Assembly: GCA_012031965.1 (NCBI GenBank) | Contig: JAAUSC010000037.1 | Location: forward strand, 1 to 44,688 | Direction of reading: 5' to 3' | Length of the DNA: 44,688 bases | From: Scytonema sp. RU_4_4 | Lineage (GTDB): Bacteria; Cyanobacteriota; Cyanobacteriia; Cyanobacteriales; Nostocaceae | Part shown: positions 19,451 through 28,093 of the stretch, piece by piece | Layout of the letters: each line of letters begins with the position of its first letter | Position numbering within the stretch: position 1 is the first letter of the stretch | Translations under genes and position numbers: made by a program | The notes under the pieces: model-generated | Seen by the model: only the letters and a program-made list of their open reading frames with translations | Told to the model about the DNA's origin: nothing | The model's database searches: none

Positions 19451-19691
19451 CTCGTTCCCTGGCTGGAGCCAGGGAATGCATAACTTGAGGCTCTGCCTCT
19501 AATATAATCATTGGGAGGCAGAGCCTCCTTTAAGGCATTCCCATGCAGAGCATAGGAACGAGAGGAAACGAGAGAAAGCTTCTCGTTCCCTGGCTGAGCC
19601 AGGGAATGCGCTACTAAGAGGCTCCGCCTCCGGTACTTAGATCGAGGCAGAGCCTCGCCGCCTACATTTCCAGCCTCAGGCTGGAAACGAG
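19451..19691. repeat. Two adjacent palindromic repeats, ends CTCGTTCC / GGAACGAG
   Basis: Element 1 (19451-19562) and element 2 (19582-19691) both start CTCGTTCCCTGGCTG and contain AGCCAGGGAATGC and a GAGGCTC...GAGGCAGAGCCTC hairpin. They end in GGAACGAG and GGAAACGAG. They fill much of the 640-bp gap between the DGR target and reverse transcriptase genes, where other DGRs often carry an accessory avd gene; no such gene is visible. The remainder (19692-19997) is AT-rich with no supported gene. Confidence 0.8.
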
Positions 19692-19997
19692 CTTAGTAAG
19701 GGGTATCACCCCAGACGAATTGACCAACAACATCATAAATTTATGAGATCTGGGCAAGCGGTTGAGAATCGGGACGTACCATTAATCAAATCATAGGTTT
19801 TTTGGATGATTGGCAATTCTTCCATTTATTTTTTTGAGTTAAGCTTGTGTGTGACGCAGTTTTCAAGTAGTATAATAGTGAGAGCAGATAAACTCTCAAC
19901 GCAAAAAACGAAAAAAAATAGATCGCTCCGCTCCGCTTCGCTAACAAAGAGAAAAGAGAAAAAAGGGTAGAGGGTAAAAGTGCAAAAGTGTCAAGGG

Positions 19998-22676
19998 CTA
20001 CTGAAGAGTCCTCGCAGCAGCACCGCAGACAACCCGAAAACCGATAGGGTCGTAGTCGAGGTCGGGATCGTACCTGATGCGGTCAGCAGAACGACAATCC
20101 TCAGGATCGTTGCTCCACGAACCACCGCGCAGCAGCCGGGTATGATTATCATTCTCAATCTCTCCTCGTTTCTCTTGATATTTCTGACTCCTGATGTTTT
20201 TCCAGAGATTGCCGAGTGTTGAACCTAAACCAGCATTCTCTTTATTATCTTTCTGCTGGCTCTTTTTGTGTTTTTTGGGATTATCATTTTCATCATGCCA
20301 AGCACTCCCATCTGTTGGCGCTCCCTGGTAAGTTTCATGCCAAGAATCTTCGCACCATTCCCATAGGTTTCCATGCAGATCGTATAAACCAAAGGCGTTA
20401 GGGGAGAAAGTTCCTACAGATGTGGTTTTTTCTCGATACTCTCCTTTGGGTTCGTCAGCAAACGTTTCGCTGGCACGGTAATTTGCTAACTTATCTGTCA
20501 GGGTTTCACCAAAGTGAAATGGTGTTGTTGTTCCAGCGCGACAAGCGTATTCCCACTCCGCTTCTGAGGGTAATCGATATTCGCGCCCTGCTCTTCTAGA
20601 GAGTCTACCACAAAATTCGACAACATCATACCAAGAAACACATTCTACAGGATAGTCATCACCTTTAAAACGAGATGGGTCTGGATTAAGGTCACGTTCA
20701 ATTCTGGGTAATGCGGCTACTGCTCGCCATTGTGCTTGCGTGATGGGATATTTACCCATGAAGAAAGGTTGAATAGTAACTTCATGTTGAGGTTTTTCGC
20801 TTTCATAGCCTTCTGTTTCTGGTGAACCCATCAGAAATTTACCACCGGGAATAGCAACCATTTCTAGGGTGATATTATCTCCTAAATTTTCAAGGTAATA
20901 TTGAGCTTGGCGTTTTTCTCGTTTGATTTCTCGACCTTGAGCATTTACCGTCACAACATCAAACTCAAAGGTTGGGGTTTGGGGTGAGATTTTGGGGTTA
21001 GGGGAGGGTGCTACTTTTTGAGAAGACTTCTCTATCTCCTGAGCAAAACGCGCATAATCTCCACCCAACTGTTTCAAAACCTTCACCGCCATCACAGCAA
21101 AAGGCTTCACTTGTTCATCATCCGCGTCTCCCGGCGCTTTCAAAAGAGCGACAAATTCTTCTAAAGACTTCCCTAATAATCCTGCTACATATTTAGAAAC
21201 AGCATCTAAGACATCAGCCGAATCTCTGACAGGTGAATCTTCTAACAAGATACTCCGGATCTGATCATCCATGAAATCATACTGCACTATATCAGGATTG
21301 GTATCTGTTTCAATCGGCGTTAAAGGTTTTAACAAACCTCCCAAAAAGACTTCTGCAACATGAACTTGGCGAGACTTGGATAACATGGTTTCCTGAATTA
21401 AACGCACAACAGGTAAATTCATCACTGGTGCTGCGGCTAATAATCCTGCTAATTTCCGCGCCATTGGTGAAGCTGTCATGCGAAAGCGATACACTCGCTC
21501 TTGGGAACTGAATTGATTTTGGGTTGTTTGTGGTTGTGGTTTGGTGGAATGAACTTTTTTTTGGGAGGTTATTTGGGAAGTTATTTGGGAGGGGAAAATA
21601 AACCCAGAAGCTTCTGCATCACTTTTTCCTGCTACCATTTGACTCCAAGCCAAAGTTACCTCTGGTTCTAAAGTCAAAACTGGGAGTTTAATTGTGCCTT
21701 CTATATTATTGATATCCTTCCACAACAAAAGCTCTTTGATGAATAAGTTTTGGTTCGCCACCCCAGGTGTCAAACTTCCCAAGCGCACCGAAGCACCCAA
21801 ACCCAAACCAGTTCTTAACCACATCCAATCGGGTAACATTTGGATGAGCGCCACTGGTTGAGTATTCGCCCAAACTTTTATCGCCTCACTCACAACAGTA
21901 CCATCACGCCAAGTCGCTGCGACGCAATCACTCACAACTAAAACCAAACGGCGACTGCTCGGATCAATTAATTCGCGGGGACTCGCAAGGCGTTGCTGAT
22001 TTGCTGCTTTTCCAATTCCCGGACGAATATAGATTTCTCCATTTTCATCGCTGACTAATCCCCAAGTGCGTACATCCCGAAAAACACCATAATGTTCCAG
22101 TAGTCGTTTGAGTTCCCAAATCGTGTGTCGCCAAATAAGCATTGATTTGCTTTCATCAACAACCAAAGCGACATCTAACCAAGGTTCTGGTTCAGACTTC
22201 AGCAGGGGAATGCAAATTCCCTCAGCAGCAATACGCTCGACTGTACTCGTCTCATCTAATACTGTTTTTCTTCCAGAATCAACCCGACGCATCAAAGGTT
22301 TCAGCGCCTGCGCCAATGCTAAAGGTTCTCGCAGCGAAGGCGCATCCGGTACACGCAAGGGAAGTGCTTTGTTGTGAGAGGAAGTTTGAGATTTATCAGA
22401 TGAAGTTTGTGGGTAAATTGCTGCTGTCGAGGTAGGGGTTTGGGGAGGTTCGGAGGAAATGTTGTTGTTTGCTGGGGTAGGATTTGATGGTTTTGATGTG
22501 GTTGATGGTTGTGATTCTTTTGAAGTCACATGAGTTTTTCTCTCGCCATTTTCCTGACGTTGAAGAGTCAGCCAGAGAATATCGGCGATTTCTTCCCCGG
22601 TTAATCCTAAATCTTTTCCTAAAGCTGCAATCAGTTGATGAAATTTATTGTTGGTTGCAGATGGTTCATGAGTCAT
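19998..22676 (-). CDS. DGR target: vWA/SAV_2336-type N-terminus with FGE-sulfatase (CLec-fold) C-terminus
   Basis: An 892-residue three-part protein. Residues 1-45 form a helical leader, followed by a Ser/Thr/Pro-rich linker to 105. Residues 110-560 match SAV_2336-related proteins and include a von Willebrand A-like domain with MIDAS motif DESKS (174-178). Residues 604-889 are a formylglycine-generating-enzyme/SUMF1 domain (LEMVAIPGGKFLMGS, RLPSEAEWEYACRAG, GLYDLHGNLWEWCEDSW, LLRGGSW, GFRVVC), a C-type-lectin-like fold that here serves as a diversifiable display surface, not necessarily as an enzyme. The VR covers residues 847-889. A charged, low-complexity insert (801-846, KKHKKSQQKDNKEN at its start) precedes the VR. 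It lies downstream of moxR and the VMAP gene on the same strand, fitting MoxR-vWA-VMAP ternary conflict systems. Confidence 0.93.
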   Translation of the reverse strand: MTHEPSATNNKFHQLIAALGKDLGLTGEEIADILWLTLQRQENGERKTHVTSKESQPSTTSKPSNPTPANNNISSEPPQTPTSTAAIYPQTSSDKSQTSSHNKALPLRVPDAPSLREPLALAQALKPLMRRVDSGRKTVLDETSTVERIAAEGICIPLLKSEPEPWLDVALVVDESKSMLIWRHTIWELKRLLEHYGVFRDVRTWGLVSDENGEIYIRPGIGKAANQQRLASPRELIDPSSRRLVLVVSDCVAATWRDGTVVSEAIKVWANTQPVALIQMLPDWMWLRTGLGLGASVRLGSLTPGVANQNLFIKELLLWKDINNIEGTIKLPVLTLEPEVTLAWSQMVAGKSDAEASGFIFPSQITSQITSQKKVHSTKPQPQTTQNQFSSQERVYRFRMTASPMARKLAGLLAAAPVMNLPVVRLIQETMLSKSRQVHVAEVFLGGLLKPLTPIETDTNPDIVQYDFMDDQIRSILLEDSPVRDSADVLDAVSKYVAGLLGKSLEEFVALLKAPGDADDEQVKPFAVMAVKVLKQLGGDYARFAQEIEKSSQKVAPSPNPKISPQTPTFEFDVVTVNAQGREIKREKRQAQYYLENLGDNITLEMVAIPGGKFLMGSPETEGYESEKPQHEVTIQPFFMGKYPITQAQWRAVAALPRIERDLNPDPSRFKGDDYPVECVSWYDVVEFCGRLSRRAGREYRLPSEAEWEYACRAGTTTPFHFGETLTDKLANYRASETFADEPKGEYREKTTSVGTFSPNAFGLYDLHGNLWEWCEDSWHETYQGAPTDGSAWHDENDNPKKHKKSQQKDNKENAGLGSTLGNLWKNIRSQKYQEKRGEIENDNHTRLLRGGSWSNDPEDCRSADRIRYDPDLDYDPIGFRVVCGAAARTLQ
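20003..20139 (-). repeat. DGR variable repeat (VR) at 3' end of target gene
   Basis: Ungapped match to the TR at 18142-18278. Compared with the template, codons for residues 855, 857, 860, 865, 867, 869, 870, 873, 875, 876 and 877 are changed (Asn to Ser, Asp, Asp, Asp, Ile, Tyr, Asp, Leu, Tyr, Asp, Pro) and one Glu codon is silently altered. Every change is at a template adenine; two codons carry two changes. The GC-rich 3' end (GTCTGCGGTGCTGCTGCGAG) is the likely initiation-of-mutagenic-homing site. The gene stop lies immediately beyond. Confidence 0.96.
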
Positions 22677-22698
22677 GGATAGTTAGGATTGTGGGTTG

Positions 22699-22770
22699 TC
22701 AGTTATCAGTTATCAGTTACCAGTTACCAGTTACCAGTTATCAGTTATCAGTTACCAGTTATCAGTTATT
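22699..22770. repeat. STRR array, TCAGTTA/CCAGTTA heptamers
   Basis: About ten consecutive heptamers alternating TCAGTTA and CCAGTTA lie 23 nt upstream of the DGR target start. Together with the palindrome at 22848-22968 they fill the 357-bp gap to moxR. No gene is present in this gap; translated frames here are repeat-derived. Confidence 0.9.
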
Positions 22771-22847
22771 TAGATTGAGCTACTTATCAGTTACGCTGGA
22801 AGGATCCCAAATGTGTATGTAAGTTATATCAGATCCAGGTTATGTAT

Positions 22848-22968
22848 TGTCATTGCGAGTGCAACGTAGTGGAGCGAAGCAATCCCATATCTTGCGATTG
22901 CTTCACTACGCTGTCGCTTCGTATGTCCTTCGGACACGCTACGCGAACGCAATGACAAACATGTTTTG
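22848..22968. repeat. Nested palindromic repeat, ends GTCATTGCG / CGCAATGAC
   Basis: The left end GTCATTGCGAGTGCAACG and right end CGAACGCAATGAC pair with each other. Nested inside are AGCGAAGCAATCCC / GATTGCTTCACTACGCT and a separate insert GTCCTTCGGACACGCTACGCG that also occurs near 39670. This is a repeat inserted within a repeat. No coding capacity. Confidence 0.75.
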
Positions 22969-23033
22969 CAAAATTGGGATGCTCCCGTTATCAGTTACGC
23001 TTAAGTAAATTATGCTGGATAACTGTTCCCTGT

Positions 23034-24236
23034 TCACTGATTTAAGCTTCTTAATAAAATATCTTTAATGGACTTTTCATCTGCTGCTTGTGGACTCACA
23101 TCACGGGTGAGTAAATAAATTGTATTCAGTAACTGGTCTGTCGCTCGTTCAACATTTTGATTTTTATCTGATTTATTATCTGACAAAAACTCTTTGATTA
23201 ACTCATCAATTTTTGCTTCAGCATCTTGAGCAAGGCTTTCCTCATCTTTAAAATGAGCTTTGACGATCGCTTTGAGAGCTTCTTCTTTCGGTTCTGGCAT
23301 TTCTACTCGTACACATCGCCGTTTAAAAGCTGGGGGAAAATCCCGTTCTCCATTGCTCGTCATCACAATGATGGGGAAAGCATAGCAGCGTACCCAACCC
23401 CCTACAATATCAACATCAATATCTTGGTCTTGGGTATCTACTTTAAATGTACGCTTTTCTTGGTTATTTTCATGATTATTTTCATACTCCTTTCCCGATG
23501 TAAGATTACCTATCTTATTTTCTTCTTCCTTCGTGTCCTTCGTGTCTTTGCGGTTCGTTAAATTAGGTATTCTTTGGGCGGTAAGGGAGTCATTACCTTC
23601 CTCTTGAGATTTTGCTCGTCTGACTAACTCTGGAATCTGAAACTCTCCCTCCTCAAAAATATTTAATAAATCGTTGGGAAGATTAATATCGCTTTTATCG
23701 ATTTCGTCAATCAGGAAAACCCTTGGTAATAAAGAAGGTAAAAAAGCTGTTCCCAAAGCACCCAATGTAATATACTTACCAATATCCTGCTCTTCTTTTT
23801 GTTGAGCATCTTGGAGTCTGGCGATCGCATCGTAGCGATAAAGACCTTCCTGCAAGGTGGAACGAGCGGTGATTCCCCAAGATAAGACTGGACCCAAGTT
23901 CAATTCATAGGCGATCGCATAAGCCAAAGAAGTTTTACCCGAACCAGGTTTACCTGTGACTAGCAAAGGTCTTCGTAAATAAATAGCAGCGTTCACTGCA
24001 TTAATCACATCAGTTGCGTCAGGGGATATACGAAAAATTTCACCCCTTCTTTTATTCCTGTCCTTTTCTTGCGCCAATTTCAAGAGTTTTTCCCAGCGTC
24101 CATCATCATTTGGAACATCTTCTTTCTTTCCAAAGCGTCGCCAAGGGGGAGTTTTCAAATTTTGGAATTTCTCCTTCTCCTTCTCCTTCTCTTTTATTTG
24201 CTCGCCATGACCATGAAAAAATCGCCAGTCTTCCAT
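23034..24236 (-). CDS. MoxR-type AAA+ ATPase of a MoxR-vWA-VMAP module
   Basis: A 400-residue cytosolic ATPase. Walker A GKPGSGKT is at 95-102, Walker B VFLIDEID around 173-180, and sensor 1 is VMTSNGERDFPPAFKRR with the arginine-finger region following. MoxR ATPases typically act with von Willebrand A partners, and the next gene downstream encodes one. Between Walker B and sensor 1 is an atypical hydrophilic stretch (about 208-268) including NRKDTKDTKEEEN, coded by a dispersed CAAAGACACGAAGGACACG-type repeat, so the insert is probably repeat-derived but remains in frame. The N-terminus has a KEKEKEKEK run. The VMAP gene ends 43 nt upstream. Confidence 0.9.
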   Translation of the reverse strand: MEDWRFFHGHGEQIKEKEKEKEKFQNLKTPPWRRFGKKEDVPNDDGRWEKLLKLAQEKDRNKRRGEIFRISPDATDVINAVNAAIYLRRPLLVTGKPGSGKTSLAYAIAYELNLGPVLSWGITARSTLQEGLYRYDAIARLQDAQQKEEQDIGKYITLGALGTAFLPSLLPRVFLIDEIDKSDINLPNDLLNIFEEGEFQIPELVRRAKSQEEGNDSLTAQRIPNLTNRKDTKDTKEEENKIGNLTSGKEYENNHENNQEKRTFKVDTQDQDIDVDIVGGWVRCYAFPIIVMTSNGERDFPPAFKRRCVRVEMPEPKEEALKAIVKAHFKDEESLAQDAEAKIDELIKEFLSDNKSDKNQNVERATDQLLNTIYLLTRDVSPQAADEKSIKDILLRSLNQ

Positions 24237-24278
24237 ATGTTAGATTTCTCTTACATTTCTCTTAAATCTATATGATTC

Positions 24279-25853
24279 CTACGTACCTGTGTCCATAAGC
24301 GATTGATTTTGCAGCATGAGATGAAAAGGGACTCGATTAGGATTATCACATAAAAATCCCAGATTATAGCCTAAATAATTTTCTTTGTCTTTTTTCGCAT
24401 GAGCCTTTTTACGGAGTTTCCAAACTGATTCAATTAAGGAACTGAAATCTGGTTGAAAACATTCAATCTTTAATAGCTCGTCAAATTCTTTCTCTATATT
24501 AGGAAGCTTATTACTTCTTGTCCATAAAGCGATTGGAACTCCTCCCCTTAAAACAGCAATAAACAATTTCTTTTTATCTAAATCAGCCTCTGGTAAACAG
24601 CAAGTCATCCTTACCCCTAGCTTTTCTTCGGTATCCAACTCAACTTCTATTTCATTCCAGTTGCAATCATCTACTTTAGAGATATGATAAATTTTATTTT
24701 GTAACTCGGTCTTATTTTGTAACTCGGTCTGTGAAGGTATTTTTTGAACCCACTTTGCTAACTCATCCCATCTTAAAGAGAGTTGAGTGACATATTGACC
24801 ATTATTATTGGTGAAGCGCTCAAGAAAACGCACGAAAAATCTATATTCATTTCCAATTGGTCTTTTTTCATCATCGATACCAATCGGTATTTCTTCTAAG
24901 TCTATACTTCTGCCTAAAAGTTGTAAAGGTAAAAATATCTCAACCGTTAAATAATGTTTGTATTGTTTGATGTGTTCAGTTTTAGCAAGGATAATAAACT
25001 GATGAATTGTATCTGCGATTTCCTCAAAAGAACACTCGACCTTTGCTGATTCCTGATTTAACTCAAGTTTCATAGGTCTTTGATTAGCATCATTAGCTAG
25101 ATAATCGCGAATCAATTCAGCTTGCAGATAAAACTTTTTAGCAATTTTGAGAGTAGGGCAAACTGTAATCATTAGATAGGATTGAAGAATAGTAGGTGAT
25201 ATCGCTTCAGAATAAGTTGGCAAAGTGATATTCAGTTCCTTGGCTATATTTTCCACCCACTGATTTAATTTATTTTGCTGAGATTCTCCAACTTCTTTTT
25301 CTTTAGCCAGACGTTTAGCAAATTCAACAATCGTTGGTATATTTTTATCATTATGAGTGCATTTTTGTAATAAAATATGCTTTAATTCATCGATTCTATT
25401 AAGTTGTATTAATTCCGGATAATTGCCCAAGATATCTTTATCTTTGTCTATATTTTGCAAAGTGATGCGACATACCTGAGCAAGTAACTCTAAATGAATT
25501 TTAGATATTATACCATGTAAATTACTCCATTGTTCGTTAGAGATAGGACAATTGTCAAATTCAATACCTGCATAATTAAAGAAATTGGTAAATAGTTGAT
25601 TGTATATATCTTTTAATTCTTGATTACCAGGATTAGATTCATGTGCAGATTTAATAAGTTGTCCTAACTTACCGTGTGACTTAGCCCATTCCATCAAATT
25701 AAAAACAACTTCCTTAAGATTTTCTCCTCCAGCTATTGCAGCTAAATCTTCCCCTAATTTGTGACGAACCATCATCTTTACCTTAGTTTCGCTTGGATAA
25801 GCACTGATAATGGCGTCGCATAATTTCTCATGTTCAGAACCAGACAGATTCAT
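24279..25853 (-). CDS. EAD1 plus VMAP-type protein (vWA-MoxR-associated protein)
   Basis: A 524-residue protein. Residues 1-85 match effector-associated domain 1, a death-like helical adaptor: KLCDAIISAYPSETKVKMMV, then RHKLGEDLAAIAGGENLKEV and VFNLMEWAKSHGKL. Such domains link to effectors bearing the same domain through homotypic contacts. The remaining 430 residues fit the VMAP C-terminal region (SYLMITVCPTLK, LFIAVLRGGVPIALWTR, ESVWKLRKKAHAK, NLGFLCDNPNRVPF). VMAP, MoxR and vWA proteins form proposed NTP-dependent ternary conflict systems. This gene is first in the apparent operon. No matching EAD1 effector is seen in the window, so it must be elsewhere, lost, or decayed in the fragment at 26060-26213. 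Confidence 0.85.
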   Translation of the reverse strand: MNLSGSEHEKLCDAIISAYPSETKVKMMVRHKLGEDLAAIAGGENLKEVVFNLMEWAKSHGKLGQLIKSAHESNPGNQELKDIYNQLFTNFFNYAGIEFDNCPISNEQWSNLHGIISKIHLELLAQVCRITLQNIDKDKDILGNYPELIQLNRIDELKHILLQKCTHNDKNIPTIVEFAKRLAKEKEVGESQQNKLNQWVENIAKELNITLPTYSEAISPTILQSYLMITVCPTLKIAKKFYLQAELIRDYLANDANQRPMKLELNQESAKVECSFEEIADTIHQFIILAKTEHIKQYKHYLTVEIFLPLQLLGRSIDLEEIPIGIDDEKRPIGNEYRFFVRFLERFTNNNGQYVTQLSLRWDELAKWVQKIPSQTELQNKTELQNKIYHISKVDDCNWNEIEVELDTEEKLGVRMTCCLPEADLDKKKLFIAVLRGGVPIALWTRSNKLPNIEKEFDELLKIECFQPDFSSLIESVWKLRKKAHAKKDKENYLGYNLGFLCDNPNRVPFHLMLQNQSLMDTGT

Positions 25854-25956
25854 TGCTTGATATTAAAATTAATCACTTTCTTTCATTTTTGTGAACATAT
25901 TGAACTAATTCCCTTTCCTGATAAACTCCAGTTATCCCATCACGACTGATAGATAT

Positions 25957-26059
25957 AGGACTTACGCACCACCTCCCTTGAAACCCGGTTTATTCGTTCG
26001 TATTTGGTTGCGAAACAGACGATTTTTGGTAGAAACCGGGTAACTTTTGCGTAAGTCCT
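25957..26059. repeat. MITE-like palindrome, 12-bp ends AGGACTTACGCA / TGCGTAAGTCCT
   Basis: Perfect 12-bp terminal inverted repeats enclose about 80 bp with a second inner pair, GAAACCCGGTTT / AAACCGGGT. It is non-coding. It separates the VMAP gene from a short decayed reading frame on the same strand and appears to have inserted into that frame. Confidence 0.85.
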
Positions 26060-26213
26060 GAGATATTTTCATTGAGTCTCCTTTAGAATATTGCAAAAGA
26101 TGGATTCCCATCCCTTTAACGGGAAGATGATTCGCATCCCAATGAGCAGGTTGAATATCCTTGGTGTCGAGAAGAGGTTTATCCACTAGCAAAACATAAT
26201 CGAGTTTGTTGGA
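26060..26213 (-). pseudogene. Short remnant upstream of the VMAP gene, family not recognised
   Basis: An open frame of about 50 codons, beginning after a TAG, reads KLDYVLLVDKPLLDTKDIQP, then AHWDANHLPVKGMGIHLL, and is cut off by the palindrome at 25957-26059. The sequence looks protein-like but has no start codon that I trust. Position suggests it could be the relic of a gene once heading the VMAP operon. No function can be assigned. The remaining sequence to 26414 shows nothing further. Confidence 0.35.
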
Positions 26214-26414
26214 CTACAGTGTAAAAGCGGTTGCTGACTTTCTAATTTAAATACCTGTCCGTCTGTCTCATTTCCGGAATTTGAATCATTGGCTTTTATA
26301 GTTATTGAAATTACCACAGATTAACTAGAAAATGGACAGTAGGATAAAGAAAAGTAGGGAAACATCACTCAGCATTCATTGCTCAAAACTTCAGAACTTT
26401 AGGACTCAGAACTG

Positions 26415-28022
26415 ATGCAAGATAGGCAAGAACACATTTCACAAATAGTCGTCACTGCACAGCAAATGCGTGATATCGAAGAGCGTATTTTTGCAGCAGG
26501 AATGCCTGTGGTAGCTTTGATGGAAAAAGTGGCAGGACTTATTGCCCGTCGTGTTCAGGATATCTATCCTCTGTTTTGCAGACAAGACGACAAAGTGAAA
26601 GCTTCCTCATCCCCCTCATCCCGCGTAGGAATTCTCGTCGGTCCTGGTCATAATGGCGGTGATGCTTTGGTTGTTGCCCGTGAGTTGCACTTTCGTGGCT
26701 ATGAAGTTTTGATATATTGCCCTTTCTCTAAACTAAAAGAATTAACTTCGCAACACTTGCAGTATAATAGAAGTCTGGGTTTACCGTGTTATGACTCCAT
26801 TGAACCACTGCAAGATTGTGATTTATTAATTGATGGGTTGTTTGGATTTGGCTTAGAAAGAACACTCACAGATCCAGTCGCGACTGCTATCAATCAGCTC
26901 AATGAATGGCACAAACCGATTATTAGTATAGATTTACCTTCTGGGTTGCACACAGATACTGGTGAGATATTGGAAACTGCGGTGCGTGCTACACACACGT
27001 TGTGCTTAGGTTTGTGGAAGCAGGGTTTATTGCAAGACCAAGCTCTCGATTATGTCGGTAAAGCCGAGTTAATAGATTTTGACATTCCCTTGGCTGATAT
27101 ACAAGCTGTACTGGGGAATTCACCAAGTACTAAACGCATCACAAAAACAACTGCTCTCTCCACTCTGCCTTTACCTCGTCCGTCAGTGACTCATAAATAT
27201 AAGGAAGGACATTTACTTTTGATTTGTGGTTCACGTCGCTATTCGGGAGGAGCAATATTAACTGGGCTGGGAGCACGAGCAAGTGGTGTAGGGATGCTTT
27301 CAATTGCTGTGCCAGAATCTCTTAGATCAATAATGATAGCACAGTTACCAGAAGCCCTAATTATCGGTTGTCCGGAAACAGAGTCTGGGGCGATCGCCCA
27401 ACTGCAACTCCCAGAAAATACAGATCTAAGTTCATTTAGTGCGATCGCCTGCGGTCCTGGCTTAACCCAAGATGCTAGCCCTATTTTACATGAAGTGTTA
27501 GATAGCACTAACCCTTTAGTTTTGGATGCCGATGGTTTGAATATCTTGGCTCAGATAGGAGCTTTTTCAGAGTTACAAAAAAGACATTTTATGACAGTAC
27601 TTACACCACATGCAGGTGAATTCAAGCGATTGTTCCCTGACATTCCCGATGCCAATCAGGACAGGGTAAAAGCAACGCGGGAAGCTGCGGCGCAAAGTGG
27701 GGCAATAGTATTATTGAAAGGCGCAAGGACTGTGATTGCCAACTCTCAAGGAACCGTCTGGATTAATCCCGAAAGTACCCCAGCTTTGGCGCGTGGTGGT
27801 AGTGGGGATGTGTTAACTGGGTTGATTGGTGGATTATTAGCGCAAGCTTCTTCTAAGAAGATTTCTGTAGAAGATATTGTTGCAACTGCTACTTGGTGGC
27901 ACTCTCAAGCGGCAATTTTAGCAGCACAAGAGCGGACAGAGTTGGGAGTAGATGCCCATACCCTGACCAATTATCTCAGCGCTGTTTTGGTGTCAATTTT
28001 TATAAGACTTCCTAAGCAGTAG
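26415..28022 (+). CDS. nnr: Bifunctional NAD(P)H-hydrate epimerase / ADP-dependent dehydratase
   Basis: Repairs hydrated NADH and NADPH: the N-terminal domain (about 1-235) epimerises R- and S-NAD(P)HX, and the C-terminal domain (about 245-530) dehydrates S-NAD(P)HX using ADP. Visible motifs are GPGHNGGDALVVARELH in the YjeF_N half, and LTPHAGEFKRLF plus RGGSGDVLTGLIGGLL in the carbohydrate-kinase-like half. The 535-residue length is normal for the fused enzyme. Single-gene unit; no strong Shine-Dalgarno is seen before the ATG. A short insertion KVKASSSPSSRV lies before the first nucleotide-binding strand. Confidence 0.95.
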   Translation: MQDRQEHISQIVVTAQQMRDIEERIFAAGMPVVALMEKVAGLIARRVQDIYPLFCRQDDKVKASSSPSSRVGILVGPGHNGGDALVVARELHFRGYEVLIYCPFSKLKELTSQHLQYNRSLGLPCYDSIEPLQDCDLLIDGLFGFGLERTLTDPVATAINQLNEWHKPIISIDLPSGLHTDTGEILETAVRATHTLCLGLWKQGLLQDQALDYVGKAELIDFDIPLADIQAVLGNSPSTKRITKTTALSTLPLPRPSVTHKYKEGHLLLICGSRRYSGGAILTGLGARASGVGMLSIAVPESLRSIMIAQLPEALIIGCPETESGAIAQLQLPENTDLSSFSAIACGPGLTQDASPILHEVLDSTNPLVLDADGLNILAQIGAFSELQKRHFMTVLTPHAGEFKRLFPDIPDANQDRVKATREAAAQSGAIVLLKGARTVIANSQGTVWINPESTPALARGGSGDVLTGLIGGLLAQASSKKISVEDIVATATWWHSQAAILAAQERTELGVDAHTLTNYLSAVLVSIFIRLPKQ

Positions 28023-28093
28023 TATCTCATGCAATGCACCAGGATTTACCTTCTGTTCGCTGCAACACGTCAGTGACTCCGCTAGTACTCACG

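Noticed and set aside
22484-22822. Open frame upstream of the DGR target on the plus strand
   Set aside because: Its C-terminal half (SYQLPVTSYQLSVTSYQL) is translated heptamer repeat and its front is antisense to the target gene.
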